Below, piece after piece: positions 49,169 to 59,684 of a stretch of DNA of 64,000 nt. Within the stretch, counting starts at the first letter, position 1. Each line of letters begins with the position of its first letter. The stretch is from assembly GCF_009362815.1 (NCBI RefSeq), contig NZ_WHNX01000012.1:1-64000 (forward strand). Reading direction: 5' to 3'. The position numbers were made by a program, and so were the translations under genes. The stretch is from Alkalibaculum sporogenes (lineage in GTDB: Bacteria; Bacillota; Clostridia; Eubacteriales; Alkalibacteraceae). A model generated the notes under the pieces. It worked only from the letters and a program-made list of their open reading frames with translations. It did no database searches and was not told the DNA's origin.

Positions 49169-49396
49169 ATGAAAACTATATTAATTGTTTTACTTGTCAT
49201 ATCTAGCATTGTTCTAATTGCTAGCATTTTACTACAATCGGGAAAAAGCGCAGGTCTATCAGGTACAATTGCAGGTGGCGCAGAAAGTTTGTTTGGGAAA
49301 AAAAGAGCTACAGGTTATGAAGCTATATTAGAGAGAGCAACAACTATATCTGCTGTTGTTTTTATGTTGTCTGCATTTATTAATTCTTTAATTTAA
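49169..49396 (+). CDS. secG: Preprotein translocase subunit SecG
   Basis: 75 aa with two membrane segments (about 3-22 and 53-73) around the conserved ILLQSGKSAGLSGTIAGG loop. It helps the SecYEG channel. AGAGGTG precedes the ATG. In Clostridia secG usually comes before rnr and smpB; here hppA and a DUF1294 gene lie in between. Confidence 0.92.
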   Translation: MKTILIVLLVISSIVLIASILLQSGKSAGLSGTIAGGAESLFGKKRATGYEAILERATTISAVVFMLSAFINSLI

Positions 49397-49404
49397 AAAA
49401 ACTA

Positions 49405-49441
49405 AGTAGCCAGTATGAGAATCCTCTAACTGGCTACTTTC
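49405..49441 (+). terminator. Terminator after secG
   Basis: AGTAGCCAGT pairs with ACTGGCTACT, followed by TTC. Confidence 0.7.
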
Positions 49442-49542
49442 TATGTTTAAAAATTATTTAGTTTGCATAGGAATACTTGTTGAGGAATTTAACTCAAAAC
49501 TAGTATCCTTGTAATATATAACAAAAGGAGGAAACTAATACA

Positions 49543-51519
49543 ATGAATTATATGTTCATCGCACCATATGTGGGTATCTTAGCATTGGTTTTTGCATTGT
49601 ATCAAGCAAGTAAAGTTAATAAAGTAGATGCTGGTACAGACAGAATGAAGGAGATAGCTACCTATATTTATGAAGGGTCTATGGCTTTCCTAAGCAGGCA
49701 ATACAAGTACATGGGAATTTTTATATTGATATTATTTGTTATCTTAGTTTTTACACCAGGACTAGGACTTAAAACTGCAATTTGCTTTATTGTTGGAGCA
49801 GTATTCTCAGCCTTAGCAGGTTTTTTTGGGATGCAAGTGGCTACTAAAGCCAACGTAAGGACTGCAAATGCGGCTAAAGAAAGTGGTATGAATAAAGCAT
49901 TAGGCGTTGCATTCTCAGGTGGAGCAGTTATGGGAATGAGTGTAGTTGGACTTGGTATCTTAGGAATAAGTGTAATGTATATTATTTTTGGAGATGTTAC
50001 AGTTGTTACTGGTTTTGGATTGGGAGCTTCCTCTATAGCATTGTTTGGTCGTGTTGGTGGAGGTATTTATACTAAAGCTGCAGATGTTGGTGCTGACTTA
50101 GTAGGTAAAGTTGAAGCTGGAATACCAGAAGATGATCCAAGAAATCCTGCCGTTATTGCAGATAATGTTGGAGATAATGTTGGAGACGTTGCAGGTATGG
50201 GAGCCGATTTATTTGAATCATATGTAGGTTCAATTATATCAGCTGTTACCTTAGCCGTGCTGACTTTCAGTGGAGCACAACAAGAAAAAGCAATTCTATT
50301 GCCTTTATTATTAGCAGCAGCAGGAATTGTGGCATCAATTATTGGTACCTTTTTCGTAAAAGGTAGCGATAAAATTGATCCTCATAAAGCATTAAATAGA
50401 GGAACTTATATAAGTGGAATTTTACTAGCAATATCAGCTTATTTCTTATGTACTTGGTTACTAGGTGATATTAGTTATTTCTATGCTATTATAGCAGGCT
50501 TAATCGTAGGTATTGCTATTGGGTCTATTACCGAGATATATACATCAGATCATTATAATTCAGTAAAAAAGATTGCAAAACAATCAGAAACTGGTCCAGC
50601 TACAACAATTATTAGTGGACTAGCAGTAGGTATGTACTCAACTGTATTCCCTATTATATGTATTGCAATAGCGATTTTAGTATCTTTTTCTTTTGCAGGA
50701 CTATATGGGATTGCATTAGCTGCAGTTGGAATGCTTTCTATCGTAGGTATTACTATCGCAGTAGATGCATATGGTCCTATTGCCGATAATGCAGGTGGAA
50801 TTGCTGAAATGGCTGAATTACCACCTGAAGTAAGAGCTATTACAGATCAATTAGATTCAGTTGGAAATACAACTGCTGCAATTGGTAAAGGTTTTGCTAT
50901 TGGTTCAGCAGCTTTAACAGCTTTAGCATTATTTGTTTCATACTCAAAAGCTGTTGGTTTAACAGCTATCGATATTCTTGAACCTAAAGTAATTGTTGGT
51001 ATGTTCATTGGAGGTATGTTACCTTACTTATTCTCTGCATTAACAATGGAAGCAGTTGGTAATGCTGCAAATCAAATGATAGAAGAAGTAAGAAGACAAT
51101 TTAAAGAAATTCCTGGAATTATGGAAGGAACAGGAAAACCTGATTATGCAACTTGTGTAGATATTTCTACAGCAGCTGCTTTAAAACAAATGATTGCACC
51201 AGGTTTAATAGCTGTAATTGCACCATTGCTTGTAGGATTTATCATAGGACCAGAAGCTTTAGGAGGTTTATTGGCTGGAGCATTAGTAACAGGTGTTCTC
51301 ATGGCTATCCAAATGGCTAACTCCGGTGGAGCTTGGGACAATGCTAAGAAGTATATTGAGGGTGGTGCCCATGGTGGTAAAGGAAGCGAAGCTCATAAAG
51401 CAGCCGTAGTAGGGGATACTGTTGGAGATCCATTTAAGGATACATCAGGACCATCTATAAACATATTAATTAAATTAATGACTATTGTATCGCTAGTCTT
51501 TGCACCATTGTTTCTATAA
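49543..51519 (+). CDS. hppA: Membrane-bound ion-pumping pyrophosphatase, K+-dependent
   Basis: 658 aa with about 16 membrane segments. It splits pyrophosphate and pumps H+ or Na+. Substrate motifs are [14 protein letters not shown] with [19 protein letters not shown] (about 180-225) and the C-terminal [14 protein letters not shown]. The motif [10 protein letters not shown] has Ala where K+-independent enzymes have Lys (GNTTKA), so this is the K+-dependent type, many of which in anaerobes pump Na+. AAAGGAGG lies before the ATG. A strong terminator follows. Confidence 0.95.
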   Translation: MNYMFIAPYVGILALVFALYQASKVNKVDAGTDRMKEIATYIYEGSMAFLSRQYKYMGIFILILFVILVFTPGLGLKTAICFIVGAVFSALAGFFGMQVATKANVRTANAAKESGMNKALGVAFSGGAVMGMSVVGLGILGISVMYIIFGDVTVVTGFGLGASSIALFGRVGGGIYTKAADVGADLVGKVEAGIPEDDPRNPAVIADNVGDNVGDVAGMGADLFESYVGSIISAVTLAVLTFSGAQQEKAILLPLLLAAAGIVASIIGTFFVKGSDKIDPHKALNRGTYISGILLAISAYFLCTWLLGDISYFYAIIAGLIVGIAIGSITEIYTSDHYNSVKKIAKQSETGPATTIISGLAVGMYSTVFPIICIAIAILVSFSFAGLYGIALAAVGMLSIVGITIAVDAYGPIADNAGGIAEMAELPPEVRAITDQLDSVGNTTAAIGKGFAIGSAALTALALFVSYSKAVGLTAIDILEPKVIVGMFIGGMLPYLFSALTMEAVGNAANQMIEEVRRQFKEIPGIMEGTGKPDYATCVDISTAAALKQMIAPGLIAVIAPLLVGFIIGPEALGGLLAGALVTGVLMAIQMANSGGAWDNAKKYIEGGAHGGKGSEAHKAAVVGDTVGDPFKDTSGPSINILIKLMTIVSLVFAPLFL

Positions 51520-51524
51520 GATGT

Positions 51525-51561
51525 AAAACCGCGAGGGTAAAAATCCTCGCGGTTTTTTTTT
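51525..51561 (+). terminator. Terminator after hppA
   Basis: AAAACCGCGAGG pairs with CCTCGCGGTTTT, with a run of about nine T. Confidence 0.9.
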
Positions 51562-51763
51562 ACAAAGATAAAAGCCTTCGACTAGCTACCTTAGGTAGAA
51601 ATTCTTCTATATTACTTAAAATTATGACAATCCTTGTTAAATATAGTGTGAGAAGTCAATCGTTATGACATTGTTATGAAGAATTCTTTGCTTAAAAAAA
51701 ATATACTTACATATGGAAATGGCACAATATAGTATAAATGAACTGACGAAAGGCTTGATATTC

Positions 51764-52045
51764 ATGAATTTTCCTGTTGAATTAATTTATTATATAATAA
51801 TCGCAAATATTATAAGTTTTATTATCATGTATATTGATAAAAGAAGAGCTATTAAGGGTATATATAGAATATCTGAAAAAATATTATTTAGTTTTGCTAT
51901 GCTTGGTGGTAGTTTAGGTATAATAATGGGAATGTATAAGTTTAAACATAAAACAAAAAAGTATAAGTTTAAATATGGCTTACCAATTATTATAATAATT
52001 CAAATTATTTTGATATTGTTTTTGACAAATAGGTTAATAATATAA
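51764..52045 (+). CDS. DUF1294 small membrane protein
   Basis: 93 aa. It has the family pattern YIDKRRA, RISE, GGSLGIIMGMYKFKHKT and two to three membrane segments. The role of the family is unknown. The ATG at 51764 is chosen since the upstream ATG at 51713 has no ribosome site; the site for 51764 (GAAAGG) is also weak. It lies 60 bp before rnr. Confidence 0.75.
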   Translation: MNFPVELIYYIIIANIISFIIMYIDKRRAIKGIYRISEKILFSFAMLGGSLGIIMGMYKFKHKTKKYKFKYGLPIIIIIQIILILFLTNRLII

Positions 52046-52105
52046 AAGTATAAGATATGTATTAACTAGTAAATTAATAGAATTACAATAGAATGGAGGG
52101 AAATA

Positions 52106-54238
52106 ATGATAACTAAAGATGAGATAATGGCATTTGTAAAGAGTGAAGATTACAAGGCTATGGGATACAAAGACATGGCAAATTGGTTTAATTTAGTAAG
52201 CAAAAAAGATAAAACAATATTTAAAAATTCAATAGATGAATTAGTAGAACAGGGGATGTTATTTAAGAATAAAAGAGGTAAGTATGTCTTGCCAGATCCA
52301 GACAAATATGTAGAAGGAACGCTACAAGGGCATGCTAAAGGATTTGGATTTGTTATACCCACTAATTCCCTGTTTGGTTCCGATATATTTATAAGTCCTT
52401 CTGATTTAATGGGAGCATTAGACGGTGATAAAGTTTTAGTTAGAGTTATTAGAAAATCAGGAACTAATAAAAGTGGCGAAGGAGAAATAATAAAAATTCT
52501 AGAAAGAGGTCGACAAAAGGTAGTTGGTACTTATGAAGATAACAGAAATTTTGGATTTGTGATACCTGACAATAAAAAGATAATTAGAGATATATATATT
52601 CCAAAGAGCATGACTAACAATGCGAAAACAGGAGATAAGGTAGTTGTAGATATAGTGGTATGGCCAGATGCTAATAGGAATCCTGAAGGCAAAATTACAG
52701 AAATATTAGGTAATGCGCAGAGTAAAGGTATTGATATATTGTCTATAATAAGGGAACATAATTTACCTGATGATTTTCCTGATGAGGTAAAAGCCGTAAC
52801 TCATGATATTCCAGAAAAAATAAATGAAAAAGAAATTAAAAACAGAAAAGATTTAAGAGAAGTCAGGATGGTAACTATTGATGGAGCTGATGCAAAAGAT
52901 TTAGATGATGCAGTAGCTGTAGAAAAATTGGATAATGGTAATTACAAATTAGGAGTCCATATTGCTGATGTTAGTTACTATGTAAATGAAGGAAGTGTAC
53001 TAGATAAAGAAGCTTATGATAGAGGTACGAGTGTATATTTAATAGATCGTGTTATACCTATGTTGCCAAGAGAACTTTCTAATGGAATTTGTAGTTTGAA
53101 TGCTCAGGTAGACAGACTTTCATTCAGTTGTGAAATGGAAATTAATAGTGAAGGAAAGGTAGTAAATCACGATGTCTATAAATCCGTTATCAATGTGGAT
53201 GAAAGAATGACATATGAGGATGTAACAGAAATTTTATTAAATGATAATAAAGAATTAAAAGAAAGATATAGGGGATTCATAGAAGATTTTAAAATTATGG
53301 AAGAGTTAGCATTGATACTAAGAGAAAAAAGAAGAATGCAAAGAGGTGCTATAGATTTTAACTTCGATGAAACAAAGATAATCTTAGATGAAAAAGGAAA
53401 ACCTATTGAAATCAAAAAATATGAAAGAAATATTTCCAATAGAATAATTGAAGAGTTTATGTTAGTATGTAATGAGACAGTTGCAGAACATATGTTTTGG
53501 ACTAATCTACCTTTCATATACAGAGTTCATGAAGAACCAAGCTCCACTAAATTACTGGCATTAAGCGAATTTATTGGAAGTTTTGGCTATAAAATTAGAT
53601 ATAAAGGTACAATTCACCCTTCTGTATTACAAAAGTTACTATTAGAAATTGAAGGTAAGGAAGAGGAAAGTCTTTTAAGTAGACTAATTTTAAGAGCAAT
53701 GCAACAGGCAAGGTATATGGAAGAAAATTTAGGGCATTTTGGTTTATCAGCTCAATATTATAGCCATTTTACTTCTCCAATTAGAAGATATCCAGATTTA
53801 ATGATTCATAGAATAATGAGTTATATGTTAGACCAAAGTTTAACACAGAAAAAAGTTGATAAGATATCGAAAAAAATTGGTGAGATATCCAAACATTGTT
53901 CCCAGAGAGAAAGAACAGCAGAATTGGCTGAAAGAGATACACATGATCTGAAAAAATGTGAATATATGCTTGAAAAAGTTGATCAAGAATTTGAGGGTAT
54001 TATTTCTAGTGTCACATCCTTTGGATTCTTTGTAGAGTTGGATAATACTATAGAGGGATTAGTACGTATTCAAAATTTAGAAGATGATTATTATATATAC
54101 GATGAAAAAAATCATAAATTCATTGGTGAACGCACAAAAAAAATGTACAAGTTAGGTGACAAAGTAGAGATAATAGTATATAAAGTAGACATGACATTAA
54201 GACAGATTGACTTTCTCATAGTTGACAAAACAGAGTAA
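52106..54238 (+). CDS. rnr: Ribonuclease R
   Basis: 710 aa. It has an N-terminal helix-turn-helix, two cold-shock domains (GFGFVIPTN and NFGFVIPDN), the RNB catalytic domain with DAKDLDDAV, GVHIADV and DRLSF, and a C-terminal S1 domain (FEGIISSVTSFGFFVEL). It degrades structured RNA 3' to 5', including non-stop messages in trans-translation. GGAGGG precedes the ATG. smpB and tmRNA follow. Confidence 0.96.
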   Translation: MITKDEIMAFVKSEDYKAMGYKDMANWFNLVSKKDKTIFKNSIDELVEQGMLFKNKRGKYVLPDPDKYVEGTLQGHAKGFGFVIPTNSLFGSDIFISPSDLMGALDGDKVLVRVIRKSGTNKSGEGEIIKILERGRQKVVGTYEDNRNFGFVIPDNKKIIRDIYIPKSMTNNAKTGDKVVVDIVVWPDANRNPEGKITEILGNAQSKGIDILSIIREHNLPDDFPDEVKAVTHDIPEKINEKEIKNRKDLREVRMVTIDGADAKDLDDAVAVEKLDNGNYKLGVHIADVSYYVNEGSVLDKEAYDRGTSVYLIDRVIPMLPRELSNGICSLNAQVDRLSFSCEMEINSEGKVVNHDVYKSVINVDERMTYEDVTEILLNDNKELKERYRGFIEDFKIMEELALILREKRRMQRGAIDFNFDETKIILDEKGKPIEIKKYERNISNRIIEEFMLVCNETVAEHMFWTNLPFIYRVHEEPSSTKLLALSEFIGSFGYKIRYKGTIHPSVLQKLLLEIEGKEEESLLSRLILRAMQQARYMEENLGHFGLSAQYYSHFTSPIRRYPDLMIHRIMSYMLDQSLTQKKVDKISKKIGEISKHCSQRERTAELAERDTHDLKKCEYMLEKVDQEFEGIISSVTSFGFFVELDNTIEGLVRIQNLEDDYYIYDEKNHKFIGERTKKMYKLGDKVEIIVYKVDMTLRQIDFLIVDKTE

Positions 54239-54308
54239 TCTCATTTATAATGATTAGGCATGTTAACCATAAAAGTTAGGTTAAGTCTAAAGGTGAGGAA
54301 GTGTATTC

Positions 54309-54776
54309 ATGGAAAGTAAAGGTATTAAAGTAATTGCTAAGAATAAAAAAGCAAGACATGAATATTTCATAGAAGACACTTATGAAGCTGGTATAGAACT
54401 TTATGGTACAGAAGTAAAATCAATAAGAGCGGGTAAAGTGAATTTAAAAGAAAGTCACGCAGATATAAAAAATGGTGAAGTATTCGTATTTAATATGCAT
54501 ATAAGTCCCTATGAAATGGGCAATATAAATAATAAAGATCCGTTAAGAATGAGAAAATTATTGCTCCATAAAAGCGAGATAAGAAAGTTAATAGGCTTGA
54601 AACAGCAACAAGGATATACACTAGTACCTCTTAGCTTATACTTTAAGGGAAGTAAAGTGAAAGTAGAGCTAGCCTTAGCAGTAGGGAAGAAAATACACGA
54701 TAAACGTCACGCACTAGCGTCAAAAGATGCAACAAGAAGAATGGCACGAGCTATGCGTCAAGAACGAGACGAATAG
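54309..54776 (+). CDS. smpB: tmRNA-binding protein SmpB
   Basis: 155 aa. It binds the tRNA-like part of tmRNA and brings it to stalled ribosomes. Motifs [20 protein letters not shown] and [14 protein letters not shown] are at the N-terminus, and the basic tail ([17 protein letters not shown]) reaches into the mRNA path. GTGAGGAAGTG precedes the ATG. The ssrA gene follows 45 bp downstream. Confidence 0.97.
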   Translation: MESKGIKVIAKNKKARHEYFIEDTYEAGIELYGTEVKSIRAGKVNLKESHADIKNGEVFVFNMHISPYEMGNINNKDPLRMRKLLLHKSEIRKLIGLKQQQGYTLVPLSLYFKGSKVKVELALAVGKKIHDKRHALASKDATRRMARAMRQERDE

Positions 54777-54821
54777 CTTGCATTCTTCGAAGAAAACAAG
54801 AATTTAAACAATACCTATCAT

Positions 54822-55168
54822 GGGGGCGCAATGGCTTCGACGGGGGTGTTGAAGCAGGAGTAGCGAGTCGATGTGACCAGTCATCGTTAAAAATGGCAAC
54901 ATAAATATAAAAGACAACAATAATTACGCACTAGCAGCTTAATGCTGCTCGTCCGACCATAATAACCCACGGTTAAGGACTCGGGCGTCAATTAGTGGGG
55001 AACCGATTATAGGGGTGTTCCGACCTATAGTTGAATAACTGGAACTAGTCTGATAGGTAGCTTGTCATTGAGCGACTTTGATGGCGAATTTTAAATCAAT
55101 GACTGCACTCGGAGAAACTCCTGTGAATGCATTTTCGGACGTGGGTTCAATTCCCACCGCCTCCACCA
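54822..55168 (+). ncRNA. ssrA: Transfer-messenger RNA
   Basis: About 347 nt. The acceptor stem pairs GGGGGCG at the 5' end with CGCCTCC before the encoded ACCA, with the alanine-type G3-U pair. The T-arm GTGGGTTCAATTCCCAC is near the 3' end. The tag frame ends in codons for DNNNYALAA followed by TAA (about 54930-54943); the exact resume codon is not clear, since the usual GCA is in another frame. It is functionally linked with smpB and rnr upstream. The 3' end is probably the attachment site of the prophage that follows. Confidence 0.95.
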
Positions 55169-55232
55169 TTTAAAGATAATCCGAACCTTTTCTTACTCGA
55201 GAAAGTGTTTGGCATAACTATTGAAATTAACG

Positions 55233-55263
55233 AAAGCATGAGTTGAAAAACTTGTGCTTTTTT
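55233..55263 (+). terminator. Terminator after tmRNA
   Basis: AAAGCA-GAGTT pairs with AACTT-TGCTTT, followed by T. Confidence 0.75.
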
Positions 55264-55341
55264 ATTTGCACACTTTTATTAAGATTACATATATTATTTA
55301 TGAGCTGAACGCTTTGATTCTCTATATGATTAAATGGGTAC

Positions 55342-55375
55342 AAAAGAGGGCGCTCTTTAACGAGTATGCCCTCTT
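55342..55375 (-). terminator. Terminator of the prophage lysis genes
   Basis: AAGAGGGC pairs with GCCCTCTT; on the minus strand TTTTG follows. It lies just after the endolysin stop codon. Confidence 0.7.
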
Positions 55376-55379
55376 GATT

Positions 55380-56330
55380 TTATAGTACTTTTATCTGCTG
55401 CCCTGGATAAATCAAATTACGATCTTTAATATTGTTATCCTTAACAAGCTTGTCTACAGTAGTATTGTATTTAGCTGCAATCTTAGATAAGCTATCCCCA
55501 TTTCTCACTATGTATAAAACTGCTTTCTTCGAGGTTGTACCAGGTATCTTTATTTTTTCGCCTGTGTAAATTTTATTTACATTTTTAATGTTATTTAAAC
55601 TAGCAATAGCCTGTACAGTGGTGTTATACTTTTTAGCTATAGCTGATAGAGTATCACCTCTTTTAATTGTATATATCGTTTCTGTTGACGTTTGTGCAGG
55701 TTTAGGAGTAATTGTTGCGTTTGGTGTGTTAGCTTTTTTGCCAGTGAAAAACTCTATTGTCCTACCATTCATAAGTCTATTAAGGTCAAGATTACCGTTG
55801 TAGCCGTCTAACCTACCGACACTTGTGTACTGATGAAGATCACACTTATAGGATGGAGTACTATTCACCTTCCCAGTGTTTTTGCCATAGTGAGGAATCC
55901 AAACGGCATCTGCTTCATCTAGATTAAGATTAAAAGATTTATATAAGTGATGAGCAATGTAAATTCCAACTTTTTTAGCACCCAAGAATCTAAGTTTCTT
56001 TATGTATGCAGAGACACCGGCACGCATATCGGACATAGATTTTTCTTCAACATCAAGAAACCAAAATACTGGATCTAAATCTTTAGTACGATTATAGAAA
56101 TCAGTTGCTTCTACTTCCATATCAGCTATGTTAACTCCCCTTATCCAAGCATAAGCTGCTCTTGCAACACCTCTCTTTTTAAATTCAGCATGATGCGTTT
56201 TATAATGCCTATCTAAAGTTCTTGATCCATACTGTGTGCGAATTATAACCAAATCTAACTGTTTAGCTAATTTATCATAGTCCATTTTTGATGGTACTTG
56301 CCAGTGCGAAATATCTATTATATTACTCAT
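55380..56330 (-). CDS. Phage endolysin: GH25 lysozyme with two LysM domains
   Basis: 316 aa. The catalytic GH25 barrel (about 1-190) has Asp6 in IIDISHWQ and acidic residues in FLDVEEKS (93-96). Two LysM repeats (about 217-262 and 271-315), each starting near YxIxxGDxL, bind peptidoglycan. It cuts between MurNAc and GlcNAc at the end of infection. There is no signal peptide, so the holin just upstream must release it; its ATG overlaps the holin stop by four bases. Confidence 0.93.
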   Translation of the reverse strand: MSNIIDISHWQVPSKMDYDKLAKQLDLVIIRTQYGSRTLDRHYKTHHAEFKKRGVARAAYAWIRGVNIADMEVEATDFYNRTKDLDPVFWFLDVEEKSMSDMRAGVSAYIKKLRFLGAKKVGIYIAHHLYKSFNLNLDEADAVWIPHYGKNTGKVNSTPSYKCDLHQYTSVGRLDGYNGNLDLNRLMNGRTIEFFTGKKANTPNATITPKPAQTSTETIYTIKRGDTLSAIAKKYNTTVQAIASLNNIKNVNKIYTGEKIKIPGTTSKKAVLYIVRNGDSLSKIAAKYNTTVDKLVKDNNIKDRNLIYPGQQIKVL

Positions 56331-56731
56331 CGTTCAACATCTCCCTTATCATTTAGTATTTGTACAGCATTTGTGATTACCGGAGGAATTGGTATCCCAG
56401 CATTGCCCGCATTTTCTAAAATGCTCAATAATTCATTGGCTAGGTAAAAGTAAATAGTTGCAGTGAGTATAATTTCTGTTCCCAGAGCTTTATCTACCAA
56501 ATTCGCGATAGCTACAATTCCAAAGATAAGCACTTTTTTTGCTATGCCTTTAAATCCTACAGAGGAAGAAAGTTTTCCTCCTATTCCTGCAGCCATCCAG
56601 CCAGTTACATAGTCAATCACAACAAAAGCAAGTAATATAGTTAACAAAGATGACCACCCCCCAAATAAATATGTAACTAGTGTTCCAAATACTGCAACAA
56701 ATGTTTTAAAATACGTTCCTATATGTTCCAT
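56327..56731 (-). CDS. Phage holin, phi29-type/toxin-secretion family
   Basis: 134 aa with about three to four hydrophobic segments. [20 protein letters not shown] and the following [22 protein letters not shown] are typical of the phage_holin_4 family. It makes holes in the membrane for the endolysin. AGGAG precedes the ATG. It is placed between tail genes and endolysin. Confidence 0.9.
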   Translation of the reverse strand: MEHIGTYFKTFVAVFGTLVTYLFGGWSSLLTILLAFVVIDYVTGWMAAGIGGKLSSSVGFKGIAKKVLIFGIVAIANLVDKALGTEIILTATIYFYLANELLSILENAGNAGIPIPPVITNAVQILNDKGDVER

Positions 56732-56756
56732 TTCATTACTCCTTTCTCAATTAAGT

Positions 56757-56783
56757 AAAAAAAGACCTCGTGAGAGAGCTCTT
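56757..56783 (-). terminator. Terminator-like hairpin between tail genes and holin
   Basis: On the minus strand AAGA-CTC pairs with GAG-TCTT, followed by a run of T. It may lower read-through into the lysis genes. Confidence 0.6.
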
Positions 56784-56792
56784 ACCTATTGC

Positions 56793-56867
56793 TTATTCAA
56801 AATTATGATATATTTCTAATACATCCTGTACTACAACATCTGGCTTATGCCTATTGATGTTAAGCAA
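56793..56867 (-). CDS. Possible 24-aa phage protein
   Basis: A TTG start with GAGG eight bases upstream gives a 24-residue protein beginning MLNINRHKPDVVVQDVLEIY. Very small proteins are common between phage fibre and holin genes. There is no other support, and it could be chance. Confidence 0.3.
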   Translation of the reverse strand: MLNINRHKPDVVVQDVLEIYHNFE

Positions 56868-56888
56868 GTGTCATACCTCATTTTTGTT

Positions 56889-59672
56889 TTAATTATATTT
56901 CAACTTTCTTTCTAAAATTTCTATTTTTGCTTGTTGTTCATTCATTATATTTGTGAGCTGTTGTATACCAACTGTAAGTACCGATATCATCGCACCTAAA
57001 TCTCTACCTTCTTCTTCAATTACATCTTCTGATACAACCTCCATACCTTCTTGTTCGTTAGGATAGGATTCACCCTTTTTAAGTACGGTAATCAAGTCTT
57101 TTTTATATATAGTGTTATCTTTTTTTATTGTTTTCCTTGCAAATTCGGGTAGTGTACGATGGTCTATTCCACCTTTACCATTGTCACTAATTAATGCTAT
57201 TTCTGCTAATGCATCTCCTTTGTAAAATGGTGTCCTATCTGTGAATGATAAAGCTGATACATTATTATTAACATAAACATTACCTTCAAAATTTGAAACT
57301 AATGCCCTATGTCGAATCCGTGCTAAATAATTTGCCCCAGCACGTGGCCCAAAAATGAATTCTCCTTGATTCGGAGCTTCAAACCATAGTCTAGTATTGT
57401 CAGTTCCAAAGCCAGAAGCATCTGAATATAGTTGATAGTTTTGTTGAAAATTAATTATTAAATTATTAGCTGAACCTGCTGCGGAATTAAAGGTTAGTGT
57501 TGGTGCAATTCTTACTTCACTTCCAGTATCGTTACTTATAGATAGTTGATTATTATTAACACTTCCAAAGCCCACATAGCCTTGTCTGATATTATTTCCT
57601 CCAAATTTTTCGTGAAAACCTAGAAAACAGGCGTTTGCTGTGTCTGTAGATGTTCCGAATAATCTTAATGGATTGCCAGTTCCACCATCAACTCCACCCC
57701 ATAAAGCGGCACCGAAATAACTATTGCCTTTTACATCTAAAGAACCTCTTTCCCAGTTTTTCATAATACCAACACCACCATAAGCATAGGCATCTATAAG
57801 CGTTGTATCTCCTGACCAAAAATAATTACCTCCAAGCCTCATACCAACTTCATTTACCATTAATCCTGAAATACCATTATTTGAAATTGACTCTAATGTA
57901 ACATTCCTAGATTGCAATGTCATAGTATTATATATATCTTCATTTGTCTGTACGGGAGTGCCGATTAAAAACGTTCTTTGAAATTCATCCAAAGCATCTG
58001 CACCCACTCTACCAGTCTCAGTTCCGTATTGGTCATAGAAATTTAAACTATCATAGTCCAGAGAAACTCGTTTAATATTATCAGCATAACTTTTAAGTGA
58101 ATTACTATCTAATTGAACCCTATCACCATCACTAGAGGTTTTGATTGTAGCACCTATTACTTCACCTGCTGTGACAACACCTAAGTTAGCACTAATTGCC
58201 GACAAGTCCGCGACATTTAATTTATCAGCATTAATTGTGCCTGCTTGAATTATCTCACCATTTATAGTACCAGCAGTAATAAAATCAGCATTAATAGTAC
58301 CGTCCATAGTCATTGCTATGTTGTACGTTCTAGCAGGGTTGTCTACACCAGTAACATTATCCGAGTACCCGAGCCCGCCCATATTCCAACGCCAAATTTT
58401 AGTAGCCTGTTCTGGATCCGCGCTATCCATAATGAGTATTTCATTTGTTTCTTCGCTATCCTGGCGAATTAATACGTTTCCACCGATAGCGTCATTAATC
58501 AGCTGTGTAGATTGATTTGCTGCTTGCGCTAATTGATTAGCTGCATTTGCAATACCTACAATTGCAGATACAGCTTTTGCTTCTTGACTTGAATATACAC
58601 CTTTTAACATTCCAGATTTACCTGCTGCTTTGATACTATGATTACCTCTGTATTTCCATGTAGAATGAGAAATGAGAGTTTTAACAATGCCGTTTTCATC
58701 TGCGTTAGGGTAGGTATCTGAACCTATATCTACTTTAATATCTACAAAATCTCCAGCCTGCAAAGCAGGGTCACCTGTAAAATCAGTACTAAATGGTATA
58801 TACTCTGCAAGGTTACTAAGGATATTTGCTAAAGCATCGTTGATCTCAAAATCCTCTTTTTCTAATAACAGAGGATTTTCTTCAAGTACCATGTCCATTC
58901 CCTGTACACCTTGAAAATATTCTGTCTCACCTATCTTCATAGATAGTTTAGTCACCTGTACATAAAAGTCAGATATATCACTTGTAAATCTTTGATCTGG
59001 TTCTATAGTTCTTACTGATTCATTATTTGACATAGGTACAACCTCAAGCTGTCCCATGCGATTCATACGTGCAAAACAACCAAGTAACTGGCATACCCAC
59101 ATTAATAGATCCCGGCAGGTTTCAACCTTTGATTCTGCCGGCAGAGATATACTCATGCTTGCGTTAGGGAAGGTGTTCCAAGTTGCAGTATTGGTTGAAA
59201 GTGTAATCCCTGATTTGGAACATATTGAGAGTACTACAGTTCTTGATGTGCCACTTGTGTCTACCCCGGATAAGTCTGTATCAAACAAGATCATCCCATC
59301 TAAGGCTTTTAAGTTTACGCTACGCGATTTCCGGTCAATCTCCGTCACATAATAATATCCTAAGGGTACCCATTCCCATGATGTAGGAGAGACTTCTAAT
59401 CCGAAATTTAAAAGGATTCTAGCTCCATCAAGGGTATAAGGATTAACTATATCAGTTATGAGCGATAGTCCCATCTCTGAGGCGTACACACTGCCTAAAT
59501 CTATATCTTCACCAGAAAAGCATTGTTCAGAAAAATACAGGCTCCCTTGTACAATGTCATCAGAGGTAATGTTTATAATTGTTGAATCTTTTAGAGCGAT
59601 AGTTCCTTCTATTTTTGTGTTTCGTTCATCTTGATTTATTGCTTCTACGTAACTCCCTGATACTGGGTACAA
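56889..59672 (-). CDS. Phage tail fibre / minor tail protein
   Basis: 927 aa. The first about 370 residues look like a tail-hub or baseplate domain (SGSYVEAINQDERNTKIEG onwards). The middle holds repeats of the type GTINADFITAGTINGEII, common in tail fibres of Gram-positive siphoviruses, and the last part (about 790-927; FTDRTPFYKGDALAEI, then a helical end with GRDLGAMISVLTVGIQQL) looks like an intramolecular chaperone of the S74 sort. It probably binds the host surface. There is a ribosome site (GGAGG) before the ATG. Confidence 0.8.
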   Translation of the reverse strand: MYPVSGSYVEAINQDERNTKIEGTIALKDSTIINITSDDIVQGSLYFSEQCFSGEDIDLGSVYASEMGLSLITDIVNPYTLDGARILLNFGLEVSPTSWEWVPLGYYYVTEIDRKSRSVNLKALDGMILFDTDLSGVDTSGTSRTVVLSICSKSGITLSTNTATWNTFPNASMSISLPAESKVETCRDLLMWVCQLLGCFARMNRMGQLEVVPMSNNESVRTIEPDQRFTSDISDFYVQVTKLSMKIGETEYFQGVQGMDMVLEENPLLLEKEDFEINDALANILSNLAEYIPFSTDFTGDPALQAGDFVDIKVDIGSDTYPNADENGIVKTLISHSTWKYRGNHSIKAAGKSGMLKGVYSSQEAKAVSAIVGIANAANQLAQAANQSTQLINDAIGGNVLIRQDSEETNEILIMDSADPEQATKIWRWNMGGLGYSDNVTGVDNPARTYNIAMTMDGTINADFITAGTINGEIIQAGTINADKLNVADLSAISANLGVVTAGEVIGATIKTSSDGDRVQLDSNSLKSYADNIKRVSLDYDSLNFYDQYGTETGRVGADALDEFQRTFLIGTPVQTNEDIYNTMTLQSRNVTLESISNNGISGLMVNEVGMRLGGNYFWSGDTTLIDAYAYGGVGIMKNWERGSLDVKGNSYFGAALWGGVDGGTGNPLRLFGTSTDTANACFLGFHEKFGGNNIRQGYVGFGSVNNNQLSISNDTGSEVRIAPTLTFNSAAGSANNLIINFQQNYQLYSDASGFGTDNTRLWFEAPNQGEFIFGPRAGANYLARIRHRALVSNFEGNVYVNNNVSALSFTDRTPFYKGDALAEIALISDNGKGGIDHRTLPEFARKTIKKDNTIYKKDLITVLKKGESYPNEQEGMEVVSEDVIEEEGRDLGAMISVLTVGIQQLTNIMNEQQAKIEILERKLKYN

Positions 59673-59684
59673 TTTGCCACCTCC

